Source: Archangiaceae bacterium
GTDB taxonomy: Bacteria > Myxococcota > Myxococcia > Myxococcales > Myxococcaceae
Direction: 5' to 3'
NCBI GenBank assembly: GCA_016714225.1
Contig: JADJNS010000010.1
Span: 1 to 64,000 of the forward strand
DNA: 64,000 nucleotides
Positions within the stretch are counted from its first letter, which is position 1. Every line of letters starts with the position of its first letter. This document shows, in pieces, positions 34,179-44,901 of the stretch. The notes beneath the pieces were generated by a model. That model had not been told where the DNA came from, searched no databases, and saw only the letters and a program-made list of their open reading frames with translations. Made by a program: the position numbers and the translations under genes.

Positions 34179-35774
34179 ATGAACCGACGCGAGCTGCTGC
34201 AGCTCTCGGTGTTCAGCGTCGCCGGTGCGGCCGCGGCGCAGGACAAAGAGCGCGAGAAGTTTCCGGTGCCGGCGCCGTTCGAGTGGGCAGGCAAGAGCGT
34301 GAAGGCCCTGCAGGCCGAGATGAAGAGCGGCCAGCTCACCTCGGCGCAGCTGACCGAGGGGTACGTGAAGCGCATCGAGCAGCTCAAGCCGCTGCTGCAC
34401 GCGGTGCTCGAGGTGAACCCCGACGCGCTGCCCACCGCCGAGGCGCTCGACAAAGAGCGCAAAGAGAAGGGCGCCGCGCGCGGCCCGCTGCACGGCATAC
34501 CGGTGCTGGTGAAAGACAACATCGACACCGGCGACAAGCTGCAGACCACCGCCGGCTCGCTGGCGCTGGTGGGCACGCCGGCCAAGAGCGACGCGTTCGT
34601 GGTGAAGAAGCTGCGCGACGCGGGCGCGGTGATTCTCGGCAAGGCCAACATGTCCGAGTGGGCGAATATTCGCTCGACCGGCGCGACCTCGGGCTGGAGC
34701 GCGCGCGGCGGTCAGTGCCGAAACCCGTTCGCGCTCGACCGCAGCCCCATCGGCTCGAGCTCGGGCAGCGCCGCGGCGCTGGCGGCCGACCTGACCACCC
34801 TCGCGCTCGGCACCGAGACGAACGGCTCGATCATCTGCCCCGCCTCGGCGACCGGCCTGGTGGGGCTCAAGCCCACCGTGGGCCTGGTGAGCCGCAGCGG
34901 CGTGATTCCCATCTCCCCGTCGCAAGACACGGTGGGCCCGATGGGCCGCTCGGTCGAAGACGTGGCGTACCTGCTCGGCGCGCTGACCGCGTTCGACCCC
35001 GAAGACCTGGCGATGCGCGGCGCCGGCCGCAAGGCCGAAGACGACTACCTCAAGGCGCTCGACAAAGACGGCCTCAAGGGCAAGCGCCTGGGCGTGGTGC
35101 GCGCGCAGTTCGCGCAGGGCGTGCAGCTGGCCAGGGTGCGCGACGCGGCGCTCAAAGAGCTCGAGAAGCTCGGCGCGACGCTGGTCGACGTCGAGCTGCC
35201 GGCGATGGACGACGCGGCCCAGATGGAGGTGCTGCTCACCGAGCTCAAGGCCGGTCTCGACGAGTACCTGAAGAAGCGCCGCCCCGACGCGCAGGTGAAG
35301 TCGCTCGCCGACGTCATCGCCTTCAACGAGAAGAACGCCGACCGCGAGATGGTCTTCTTCACCCAGGACCTGCTCGAGCAGGCGCAGAAGAAGGGGCCGC
35401 TCACCAACCCCGGCTACAAGAAGGCGCTCGAGGCCGGGCGCCGCCGCGCGCGCAAAGAAGGCATCGACGCGGTGATGGTGAAGAGCAGGCTCGACGCGCT
35501 GGTGGCGGGCGCGCTGGGGCCGGCCTGGCTCATCGACCCGCTGCTCGGTGACGCGTCGGTGAGCGGCATGTCGGGTTGCAGCACGCCGGCCATCGCCGGG
35601 TACCCGTCGCTGACGGTGCCGATGGGCCTGGTCGGCGGCCTGCCGGTCGGGCTGCTCTTCTTCGGCGCCCCGTTCAGCGAGGCGCTGCTGCTCAAGCTCG
35701 GCTACGCCTACGAGCAGGCGGCGGGGCATCGCTTCGTGCCGACGTTCGCGGCGACCGCGACGCCGAAGTTCTGA
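34179..35774 (+). CDS. Amidase signature family hydrolase with Tat-like signal
   Basis: This protein has 531 residues from ATG 34179; an upstream GTG at 34158 would add seven. The N-terminus NRRELLQLSVFSVAGAAAA looks like a Tat or Sec export signal. The Ser-cisSer-Lys triad of the amidase signature family is present: Lys112 in IPVLVKDNIDTG, the cis-Ser in SPIGSSSGSAAALAAD (around Ser193-195) and Ser217 in LGTETNGSIICPAS. It hydrolyses an amide of unknown identity, probably in the periplasm. After the stop begins the repeat-filled gene-less region. Confidence 0.92.
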   Translation: MNRRELLQLSVFSVAGAAAAQDKEREKFPVPAPFEWAGKSVKALQAEMKSGQLTSAQLTEGYVKRIEQLKPLLHAVLEVNPDALPTAEALDKERKEKGAARGPLHGIPVLVKDNIDTGDKLQTTAGSLALVGTPAKSDAFVVKKLRDAGAVILGKANMSEWANIRSTGATSGWSARGGQCRNPFALDRSPIGSSSGSAAALAADLTTLALGTETNGSIICPASATGLVGLKPTVGLVSRSGVIPISPSQDTVGPMGRSVEDVAYLLGALTAFDPEDLAMRGAGRKAEDDYLKALDKDGLKGKRLGVVRAQFAQGVQLARVRDAALKELEKLGATLVDVELPAMDDAAQMEVLLTELKAGLDEYLKKRRPDAQVKSLADVIAFNEKNADREMVFFTQDLLEQAQKKGPLTNPGYKKALEAGRRRARKEGIDAVMVKSRLDALVAGALGPAWLIDPLLGDASVSGMSGCSTPAIAGYPSLTVPMGLVGGLPVGLLFFGAPFSEALLLKLGYAYEQAAGHRFVPTFAATATPKF

Positions 35775-35915
35775 CGGGGGCCCGTCAACGAACAACTCGA
35801 TCGCTCGCACGCCTCTGCTGAGGCCAGGGAGGCCGAGAAGCCATGTCGGCATGATCGCGATGCTCGAGTTGGGCGACGAGTCATTCTCCTATGGGCCCGG
35901 GCGGGGAAAAGCGCG

Positions 35916-36180
35916 GTCGCCGTCGAGGTGCGCTTCGCTGGTGCATGCGCACAGTCTTCGCGTGCGCAGTGGCGGCCCCTCCTCGCCAGGTGAGCCCCTC
36001 TCTGAGTGCGCTCTGCCTCGATGCGAACAGGGAGGGGCCGGTGACGACCGGCCGTCGATTCGCGAGCGGCGCACCGGCCAGAATTGGCGTGGGAGTATTC
36101 AGGTCCACGGGGTGCACCTTTATTGACCCACGTGGCGCGGTGCGGCCGGTGCGTGCAACGGCGCCGTGCGAATGACCGCC
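35916..36180 (-). repeat. Interspersed repeat family 1, copy B
   Basis: The reverse complement of this stretch aligns with 8600-8840 over its whole length, with most bases identical and several short indels. One indel is an insertion of about 25 bases near the 36145-36170 end. The best-conserved blocks are CACCGCGCCACGTGGGTCAA and ACTCCCACGCCAATTCTGGC. Confidence 0.85.
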
Positions 36181-36182
36181 GT

Positions 36183-36250
36183 GCCCTCACTCGCCTCTGC
36201 GGCAGAGTGACGGCAGCAAGGGGCTCACCGAGCGAGCAGGGCCCGCCCCG
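36183..36250 (+). repeat. Interspersed repeat family 1, partial inverted copy
   Basis: About 65 bases in plus orientation resemble the middle of copy A, including GGGGCTCACCGAGCG and the preceding TCGCCTC-N-GCAGAG block. It abuts copy B in the opposite orientation, giving a head-to-head arrangement. Confidence 0.6.
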
Positions 36251-36358
36251 CACGCATGACCCTCGGCAGCGCACGCCAGACCTTCAGCGCACCACCGTGC
36301 CGCAGCGTGGTCGCCCCACCCGTTCATCTCGCCAGCCGACCGGCTGGCTCGCAGCTCA

Positions 36359-36778
36359 TCAACACAGACAGTACGGGCCGCCGTCGACGTCGAGCCGCGC
36401 GCCGCCGTCGTCCCTCTTGGCGACGTCGCAGCCCCAGTCGGGGCACCGCAGGTCGGTCTCGTACGCGCAGAACACCACCTCGTTCGGCTCGCAGGAGCAG
36501 AGATTGAATTCGTAGAAGGTGCCCTTGAGCGCGGGCGGAAAGTCGGCCGGCACGCGGCAGCCGCCGTCGGCGTTGGCGCACCGGCAGCCCGCGTCGGGGG
36601 CGCCGCCATCGTGGCCCGCGTCGGCGACCCCCGCATCGCGGCCGGCATCGGCGACTCCGGCGTCGCGGGCAGGGCCTGCGTCGTAGCCCCCGTCGACACC
36701 GGCATCGACCATCGACATCGGCGAGCTGCACGAGGTCGCGGTGAAGGCTGAGAGCAAGAGACGGCGGCGCTGGGTCAT
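36359..36778 (-). CDS. Lipoprotein with DAG repeats and a Cys-rich C-terminus
   Basis: This 139-residue protein has a short signal (MTQRRRLLLSAFTATSCSS) with a possible lipobox Cys. A linker of DAG/ADAGRDAG/ADAGHDGG units follows (residues 25-62). The C-terminal part is Cys-rich (CRCANADGGC, LCSCEPNEVVFCAYE, LRCPDWGCDV, PYCLC). No family was recognised. It is presumably extracellular and disulfide-bonded. It is divergent from the helicase gene by 98 nt. Confidence 0.65.
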   Translation of the reverse strand: MTQRRRLLLSAFTATSCSSPMSMVDAGVDGGYDAGPARDAGVADAGRDAGVADAGHDGGAPDAGCRCANADGGCRVPADFPPALKGTFYEFNLCSCEPNEVVFCAYETDLRCPDWGCDVAKRDDGGARLDVDGGPYCLC

Positions 36779-36876
36779 GGCCGCACGTCATAGCCCGCCG
36801 CCCCCGAGAGCCCTGCACCGCACCTCGAGCACACCGCAACCGCGAGGCGTCTGAAAAGGGCGCTATATGCACGCGC

Positions 36877-39732
<2,856 letters not shown>

Positions 39733-39750
39733 GCCGTTACTCGATCGATC

Positions 39751-40047
39751 ATGAAAGCACGCGCGATTCTCGTCGCGCTCTCGCTGCTGGCGTGCGGTCG
39801 GGGTGAAGAACCGTCGACGTACAGCTCCGGGAGCACCGCAGGGGCGATGGGCACTCCGGGCTCGAGCGGAGGGACCACGACGCCGACCCCGACCGACCCC
39901 AACCCGTCTCCCAACACCATGAACAACAGCAGCGTCTGCGGCGATGGCGGCATCTGCGGAGCCGGCGTGTGCTGCGGCGGCGCGTGCTGCGCCTTCGGTC
40001 AGAGCTGCTGCAACGACCGCTGCTTCACGCCGACCGTGATGAGGTGA
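39751..40047 (+). CDS. Small Cys-rich lipoprotein
   Basis: This 98-residue protein has lipoprotein signal MKARAILVALSLLACGRG. A Ser/Thr/Gly/Pro linker follows (TPTPTDPNPSPN). It ends in a compact disulfide-type knot with ten cysteines (CGDGGICGAGVCC, GGACCAFGQSCCNDRC). The GxxCC and CCNDxC pattern resembles the repeats of the lipoprotein at 42694-43605. Its last 49 nt overlap, on the opposite strand, the 3' end of the DGQHR gene. It follows the helicase by 18 nt. Confidence 0.6.
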   Translation: MKARAILVALSLLACGRGEEPSTYSSGSTAGAMGTPGSSGGTTTPTPTDPNPSPNTMNNSSVCGDGGICGAGVCCGGACCAFGQSCCNDRCFTPTVMR

Positions 40048-41120
40048 ATGCGGCGCACGCGCTCGACCTGGCCCTTGGCGGGGAAGCGCTCGTAGAACCC
40101 CTCCGAGCGGAACCGGGCGGCGTGCTGCGCCCAGGGCCGGGTCAGCTTCGCGAAGGCCTCAGCGCCCTGTGAGCTCCAGGCCTCCATCGGCTTCTTCTGC
40201 TTCATCACCTCGCCCAGCACGCGAATCAGCGCCTTGAGCGTCACGTCTTTGGTGAACATGAACTTGTCGTTCTGCCCCCAGACCTCGCGCATCGTCTCGC
40301 GCACGCCCGAGAACCAGTCGCGCACGAAGTTGTAGAACGACACGCTGCGCCCGCCGAACCGCTTCTTGGCGATGCGGTTGTCGGCCAGCTTGTGCAGCTC
40401 GTTGAACAGCTCGCTCTGCAGAATCCACTTCTCTTGGCGCGAGCGGCCGCCCAGCCGGTTGATGCGGTACTTCAGCGGCGAGTCGTCTTCGCCGTACAGC
40501 ATGTTGACCACCTTGGCGGCGAGCTTCTTCTCACCGCTCTCCCACGAGACCTTCTCGTACAGGTCGACCAGGTGCGACTTGTTGATGCGGGTGTGGGTCG
40601 AGTTGACGATGACGAACATCTCGGTGGCGAAGTCGGCCGAGCGCCCGTCGAAGATGAGGCACGGCACCTCGACGTTGTCGCTCTCTCTGGGGTGCTTGCG
40701 GGTGAAGAAGTCGAGCCCCGCCACGCGGTGCTGGCCGTCGATGATGAGGTACTTGCCGTCGGGCTCGCGCAGGTTGCCCAGCGACTTGGCCTCGCCGATC
40801 GACTCGAACTTCAGCTTCTCGTCGGTGAACAGCTGAATCGCGCCGGGCACCAGCGGCTGGGTCGCCGCGGTCTCGAAGAAGTTCACGATCGCGCCAATCT
40901 TGCGCTTGTTGAGGGTGCGCTGAAACGAGCCCTCGCTCTTCTCGACGCTCGAGATGAACTTCGCCACCTCGTCGTCGTGGGCCGCGGGCGGCTCGGCCTC
41001 GGTCTCTTCGCCCTCGAAGTGGTAGCGACTGACGAAGCGCACCTTCGCGAGCAGGTCGGGGACCTTGTAGCTCACGAAGTAGAACGCACCTTCCTTCTGA
41101 CGAATCCGCGTGGCGAGCAT
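39999..41120 (-). CDS. DGQHR-domain protein (DndB-like)
   Basis: This 373-residue protein has the DGQHR motif at residues 128-132 (YLIIDGQHRVAGLDF) and the downstream CLIFDGRSADFATEMFVIVNSTHTRINKSHL block of the DGQHR/DndB/DbpB family. DndB regulates DNA phosphorothioation operons. Orphan DGQHR proteins also occur in mobile and defence loci, and their biochemical role is not settled. No dndA, C, D or E, nor restriction genes, are nearby. The C-terminal 16 codons overlap the Cys-rich lipoprotein gene on the other strand. The divergent START-like gene begins within 30 nt. Confidence 0.85.
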   Translation of the reverse strand: MLATRIRQKEGAFYFVSYKVPDLLAKVRFVSRYHFEGEETEAEPPAAHDDEVAKFISSVEKSEGSFQRTLNKRKIGAIVNFFETAATQPLVPGAIQLFTDEKLKFESIGEAKSLGNLREPDGKYLIIDGQHRVAGLDFFTRKHPRESDNVEVPCLIFDGRSADFATEMFVIVNSTHTRINKSHLVDLYEKVSWESGEKKLAAKVVNMLYGEDDSPLKYRINRLGGRSRQEKWILQSELFNELHKLADNRIAKKRFGGRSVSFYNFVRDWFSGVRETMREVWGQNDKFMFTKDVTLKALIRVLGEVMKQKKPMEAWSSQGAEAFAKLTRPWAQHAARFRSEGFYERFPAKGQVERVRRIHLITVGVKQRSLQQL

Positions 41121-41145
41121 GGTGGGAGCATATATTTACGCGCTC

Positions 41146-41748
41146 GTGACCGGCTGCTTGTTCATCGCCTCGCTGCTCGCCGCCGAGCCCGAGCCGTGGA
41201 AGCGAGAGTCGGCCCCCGAGGGCGTCACGCTCGAGTCGCGCCCGGTGAAAGACAACGCGTACTACGAGTACCGCGCCCAGGCCGACACCGACGCCCCGGT
41301 CGCCGCGCTGTGCGACGCCATCTTCGACTGGGGCTCGGTGAGCAAAGACCACGCGCAGCTCAAGGCCCGCACCCTGCTCGAAGACCACGGCGAGTACCGC
41401 ATCGTCTACGACCAGCTCGACCCGCCGGTGGTCTCGTGCCGCGACTTCGCCTTCACCGTGAAGCGCGAGCGAAGAGACGACGGCTCGTGCCGCCTCGACT
41501 TCTACCCCACCAACGAGAAGGCGCCGGCCTCACCGTCGGGCTGGGTGCGCATGGAGAAGCTCAAGGGCAGCTGGCTGTTCGAGCCGCGCGGCGAGGGCAA
41601 GACCCACGTCACCTACCAGCTGTGGGCCGACCCGGCGGGCGCGATACCCGCGGTGTTCGTGCACGGCTCGCAGCGCGAGGCCGCGGTCGAGACGTTGAAG
41701 AAGGGCATCGCCAAGGGCCGCGAGCTGCAGGCGCGGCGCGCGCCCTAG
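41146..41748 (+). CDS. START/SRPBCC-domain exported protein
   Basis: This protein of about 200 residues has a hydrophobic N-terminus (CLFIASLLAAEPEPWKRE). The body resembles a START-like lipid-binding fold: VTLESRPVKDNAYYEYRA, CDAIFDWGSVSKDHAQLK, YDQLDPPVVSCRDFAFTVKR, KLKGSWLFEPRGEGKTHV and TYQLWADPAGAIPAVFVHGS. Such proteins bind hydrophobic ligands. The start is uncertain: GTG 41146 avoids the divergent gene, while ATG 41119 would overlap that gene's start codon. It is convergent with tesB with a 4-nt overlap. Confidence 0.75.
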   Translation: MTGCLFIASLLAAEPEPWKRESAPEGVTLESRPVKDNAYYEYRAQADTDAPVAALCDAIFDWGSVSKDHAQLKARTLLEDHGEYRIVYDQLDPPVVSCRDFAFTVKRERRDDGSCRLDFYPTNEKAPASPSGWVRMEKLKGSWLFEPRGEGKTHVTYQLWADPAGAIPAVFVHGSQREAAVETLKKGIAKGRELQARRAP

Positions 41749-42614
41749 GCGCCCTTCCGGCGAATGAGGCCCTCTTGCGCGGTGGTGGCGACCAGGGTGC
41801 CGTCGCGCCGGTAGACGCTGCCGCGCACCAGCCCGCGGCCGCCCGAGGCGGCGGGTGAGTCGATGACGTGCAAGAGCCACTCGTCGGCGCGGAAGGGCGC
41901 GTGAAACCACATCGCGTGGTCGAGCGAGGCGACCTGCATGCCGGGGCTGAGCCAGGTGACGCCGTGGGGCAGCAGGCTGGCGGTGAGGAACCAGGCGTCG
42001 CTGGCGTAGGCGAGCAGGTAGCGGTGCAGCGCCGGCTCATCTGACTGCAGCGGCCCGATGGTCTTGAGCCAGAGCATGCGGCGCGGCGGGCGCTTGGGCG
42101 GGCTCACCAGCTCTTCGGGCTCGTCGATGGGGCGGTTGTCGAAGGGCCGCGCCACCTTCGACCAGCGCTGCAGCACCTTGGGGCCCTGGGCCATCGCGTG
42201 CGCGAAGCGCTCGGCCTCGTTCGGCACCGACTCGGGCGCAGGCGCCTGCGGCATCGGGTCTTGATGGGTGAAGCCCGGCTCGTCGATTTGAAACGAGGCG
42301 CTCAAGTGAAAGATGGGCTGCCCGTTCTGAATGGCGACCACCCGGCGGGTGGTGAAGCTGCCGCCGTCGCGAATGCGGTCGACGTCGTAGATGATGGGCC
42401 GCGAGACGTCGCCGGCGCGCAGGAAGTGGGCGTGCAGCGAGTGCGGGTGGCGCTCTCTCGGCACCGTCTGCACCGCGGCGCTCAGCGCCTGCCCCAACAC
42501 CTGGCCGCCGAACACGGTGCCCCAGCCCAGGTCCTGGCTCTGGCCGCGGAAGAGGTTCTCTTCGAGCTTCTCGAGCGCGAGGAGTGCGACGAGGTCCGAC
42601 AGCACGTCCGCCAT
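41745..42614 (-). CDS. tesB: Acyl-CoA thioesterase II
   Basis: This 289-residue double-hotdog thioesterase is close in length to E. coli TesB (286). LFRGQSQDLGWGTVFGGQVL and LHAHFLRAGDVSRPIIYDVD belong to the first hotdog. YASDAWFLTASLLP and VASLDHAMWFHAPFRADEW, with the catalytic Asp, are in the second, and TTAQEGLIRRK carries the Gln of the triad. It hydrolyses medium- and long-chain acyl-CoAs. It stands alone, with tail-to-tail overlap with the START-like gene. Confidence 0.95.
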   Translation of the reverse strand: MADVLSDLVALLALEKLEENLFRGQSQDLGWGTVFGGQVLGQALSAAVQTVPRERHPHSLHAHFLRAGDVSRPIIYDVDRIRDGGSFTTRRVVAIQNGQPIFHLSASFQIDEPGFTHQDPMPQAPAPESVPNEAERFAHAMAQGPKVLQRWSKVARPFDNRPIDEPEELVSPPKRPPRRMLWLKTIGPLQSDEPALHRYLLAYASDAWFLTASLLPHGVTWLSPGMQVASLDHAMWFHAPFRADEWLLHVIDSPAASGGRGLVRGSVYRRDGTLVATTAQEGLIRRKGA

Positions 42615-42693
42615 GGCCTGGGCTTACGCAAACGAAACGGGGCTGGCGAGCCCGAAGGTCGTCAGCCCCGCTCGACGTGCTGGCTCAGCCTCT

Positions 42694-43605
42694 TTAGTTG
42701 CAGGCCACCTGGTCGCACGCGAAGCCGGGAGGCACGCAGGTGCCGCAGCTGGCGTTGCAGCACTCGGTGCCGGCGGCGCAGGTGACCGTGCCGCACTGCT
42801 GCAGCGGAGTGACGTTCGTCGGCGCGCAGTACTCCTGGGTGCAGACGCCGCCGGGAGGCACGCAGGTGCCGCAGCTGGGGTTGCAGCACTCGGTGCCGCT
42901 CGGGCAGGTGGTGGCGCCGCACTGCTGGTCAGGGGCGGTGCCCGCGTCGACGAGCAAGCACGCCTGCTGGGTGCAGGCGCCGCCGGGAGGCACGCAGATG
43001 CCGCAGCTGTCGTTGCAGCACTCCTGGCCGGCGGCGCAGGTGTTGGGGCCGCACTTGGTCGGGCCGGTGCTCGGCAGGCACGCGCAGGTGTCGCAGCCGT
43101 TGCCGTCTTTCACGTTGCCGTTGGGGCAGAAGATGTCGCAGACCGGGGGGCACATCGGGCCGGCGTCGACGCTCTGGCAGAACTCCTTGGTGCAGGCGCC
43201 GCCGGGGGGCACGCAGACGCCGCAGCTCGCGTTGCAGCACTCGGTGCCGCTGGGGCAGGTGGTGGCGCCGCACTGCACCGGCGGCGCGGGGTTGCACGCG
43301 CAGGTGTCGCAGCCGTTCATGTCTTTCACGTTGCCCCAGGGGCAGTAGATGGCGCAGACCGGGCCGCACTGGGGGCCGGCGTCGACGGGGCCGCTGCAGA
43401 AGAGCTGGTCGCACGCGCCGCCTGGAGGCACGCAGGTGCCGCAGCTCTCGTTGCAACACTCGGTGCCGGCCGGGCACATGACCGCGCCACAGGCCTGCGG
43501 GTTGTTCAGGTTGTCTTCGCGGCCCGACTCGTTGCCGGCGTTGAACAGCCGCCCACAGCCCGTCGTGCCCGCCACCACCAACAGCACCAGCGTGAAGCGC
43601 TTCAT
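42694..43605 (-). CDS. Cys-rich repeat lipoprotein (five CC-x-SCGxCVPPGG units)
   Basis: The start is set at the internal ATG giving MKRFTLVLLVVAGTTGCGR (lipobox TTGC). Five copies of a unit of about 32 residues follow, patterned CGxxxCxxGxECCNxSCGxC then VPPGGxCxQxxC. Units 1-2 and 2-3 are separated by two copies of a different Cys-rich module (CDTCACNP and CDTCACLP, preceded by GNVKD-NG), which looks like an antistasin- or VWC-type motif. The mature protein would be a chain of disulfide-bonded knots on the cell surface. A role in adhesion, protease inhibition or matrix is possible but unproven. Confidence 0.85.
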   Translation of the reverse strand: MKRFTLVLLVVAGTTGCGRLFNAGNESGREDNLNNPQACGAVMCPAGTECCNESCGTCVPPGGACDQLFCSGPVDAGPQCGPVCAIYCPWGNVKDMNGCDTCACNPAPPVQCGATTCPSGTECCNASCGVCVPPGGACTKEFCQSVDAGPMCPPVCDIFCPNGNVKDGNGCDTCACLPSTGPTKCGPNTCAAGQECCNDSCGICVPPGGACTQQACLLVDAGTAPDQQCGATTCPSGTECCNPSCGTCVPPGGVCTQEYCAPTNVTPLQQCGTVTCAAGTECCNASCGTCVPPGFACDQVACN

Positions 43606-43663
43606 CGTGTCTGTCTCCCTCGGCCTGTCTGCTGAGGTTGGAGCCACGACCGACGAGAACCTT

Positions 43664-44338
43664 TCACCGCCCGCACCGGGCTTTGAGCGAAGCGGCGACC
43701 TTCGAGCTGCCGTCGACGGGGGCGAGCACCGCCAGCGCCTCGCTGCAGCGCCCGTGACGCACCAGCAGGTCGGCCCAGGTGAGCCGCAGCGGCAAGGTGA
43801 GGTCTACTTGAGGCAGCGCGGCGAAGCCCTGCAGCGCCTCGGCGTCGCGGCGCGCGAGCAGCAGCGCCTTGAGCCGGGCCACCGACGCCTCGGCAGCGAG
43901 CAGCCCGTCGGGGAAGCGCCGGGCGCGGGTGTCGAGGGTCGAGAGCGCGGCGTCGGCGTCAGCGCGCTGCAGCGCTTCGAGCGCGCTCTGCAGCAGGGCG
44001 GCCTCTTCCGAGAGCGGGTCGGCCGCGGGCACCGGCGCCTCGTGGCGCGCAGGGCGCGGCTTCACTGCCGCGGCGGGCACCACCTCGGGCAGCGGAGCAG
44101 GCGCCACGGCCTTGCGAACCTCGTTGCTCACCCACACCGCGGCCGAGCCCAGGCCGACGCTCGAGACCAGCGTCAGCGCGAGGGTGGCGGCGCGGCCGAA
44201 GCCCAGCCACGCGCCGCTGCGGCGCCGCTCGCTGGTGAGCCGGGCAGCGACCCGAGCCGGCAGGAACTCGGAGACCCGCCGAGCCGGGTCACCCGCGGCG
44301 AACAGCGCCTCCATCTGCTTCTGCTCGTCGGCGGTCAT
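43664..44338 (-). CDS. Membrane protein paired with the ECF sigma factor (putative anti-sigma)
   Basis: This 224-residue protein has a cytoplasmic N-terminal segment (MTADEQKQMEALFAAGDPA). One membrane span follows (about 47-70, LGFGRAATLALTLVSSVGLG), then a Pro/Ala linker and a periplasmic helical TPR-like domain (LQSALEALQRADADAALSTL). It overlaps the sigma-factor gene by 4 nt. Position and topology suggest an anti-sigma or a sigma-linked envelope sensor. A zinc-binding ASD motif (HxxxCxxC) is not present, so this is inferred from context. Confidence 0.7.
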   Translation of the reverse strand: MTADEQKQMEALFAAGDPARRVSEFLPARVAARLTSERRRSGAWLGFGRAATLALTLVSSVGLGSAAVWVSNEVRKAVAPAPLPEVVPAAAVKPRPARHEAPVPAADPLSEEAALLQSALEALQRADADAALSTLDTRARRFPDGLLAAEASVARLKALLLARRDAEALQGFAALPQVDLTLPLRLTWADLLVRHGRCSEALAVLAPVDGSSKVAASLKARCGR

Positions 44339-44901
44339 TCGCCACCTCCGAGCTCTCGCTTCATGTGCTCGGCGAAGCGGGCGCGGGCGCGGTGGCGCAG
44401 CACCCAGACCCGCTCGAGCTGAACGTCGAGCAGGTCGGCGACCTCGCGGCCCGAGCGGCCTTCGAGCTCGAACAGCACCAGCACCTGGCGGTCGCGGTCG
44501 GAGAGGTGGTCGAGCACCCGGTAGAGCTGCTGCTCGCGGTCTTGCTGCTCGAGCTGGGCGGGGGCGAGCTCGGAGTCGTCGGCCACCTCGAGGCCGCGCT
44601 CGAGCGGGGCGCGGAAGAAGCGGCGAAAGCGCTCGGTGCGGCGGCGGGTGCGCACCGTGTTGGCGGTGAGCGAGAACAGCCAGGTCGACAGCTGCGCTTC
44701 GCCCCGAAAGTGCGGCAGGGCGCGCTGCACCTTGAGAAAGACCTCGTGGGTCACGTCTTCGACATCGAGCAAGGGGCCTCCGAGTCGCGCGACCCAGCGC
44801 GCCACCGTCATCGCGTGCTCGCGGTACACGGCGGCGAGCTCCGGCGCCGCAGCGGCGTCGAAGGCTTCCGTGACCGAACTGGCTTCCGTGAGCACTCTCA
44901 T
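44335..44901 (-). CDS. ECF-type RNA polymerase sigma factor
   Basis: This 188-residue sigma factor has region 2 around YREHAMTVARWVARLGGPLLD and VTHEVFLKVQRALPHFRGEA, including the -10-reading TWLFSLTANTVRTRRRT segment. Region 4 is YRVLDHLSDRDRQVLVLFELE, then GREVADLLDVQLERVWVLRH, a helix-turn-helix for the -35. It begins at ATG 44901, overlapping the Pro-rich gene by 4 nt, and ends overlapping the membrane partner. The operon reads Pro-rich envelope protein, sigma, membrane partner. Confidence 0.93.
   Translation of the reverse strand: MRVLTEASSVTEAFDAAAAPELAAVYREHAMTVARWVARLGGPLLDVEDVTHEVFLKVQRALPHFRGEAQLSTWLFSLTANTVRTRRRTERFRRFFRAPLERGLEVADDSELAPAQLEQQDREQQLYRVLDHLSDRDRQVLVLFELEGRSGREVADLLDVQLERVWVLRHRARARFAEHMKRELGGGE

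Larger units (their letters stand above)
35775..36358. other. Gene-less region of about 580 bp containing family-1 repeats
   Basis: No coding frame is supported. The region contains copy B of the family-1 repeat on the minus strand (35916-36180) and directly next to it a shorter, inverted partial copy (36183-36250). The stretches 35775-35915 and 36251-36358 show nothing recognisable apart from the 3' flank of the lipoprotein gene. Confidence 0.7.

Noticed and set aside
39999..41120. Phosphorothioation (Dnd) defence island
   Set aside because: Only the DGQHR protein is present; no dndA, C, D, E or associated nuclease is found in the flanking 10 kb.
42391..43635. Plus-strand frame of 414 codons opposite the Cys-rich lipoprotein
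   Set aside because: Its repeats (HAGAAAGVAAL) are the mirror of the Cys-knot repeats on the minus strand and have no signal or motif.
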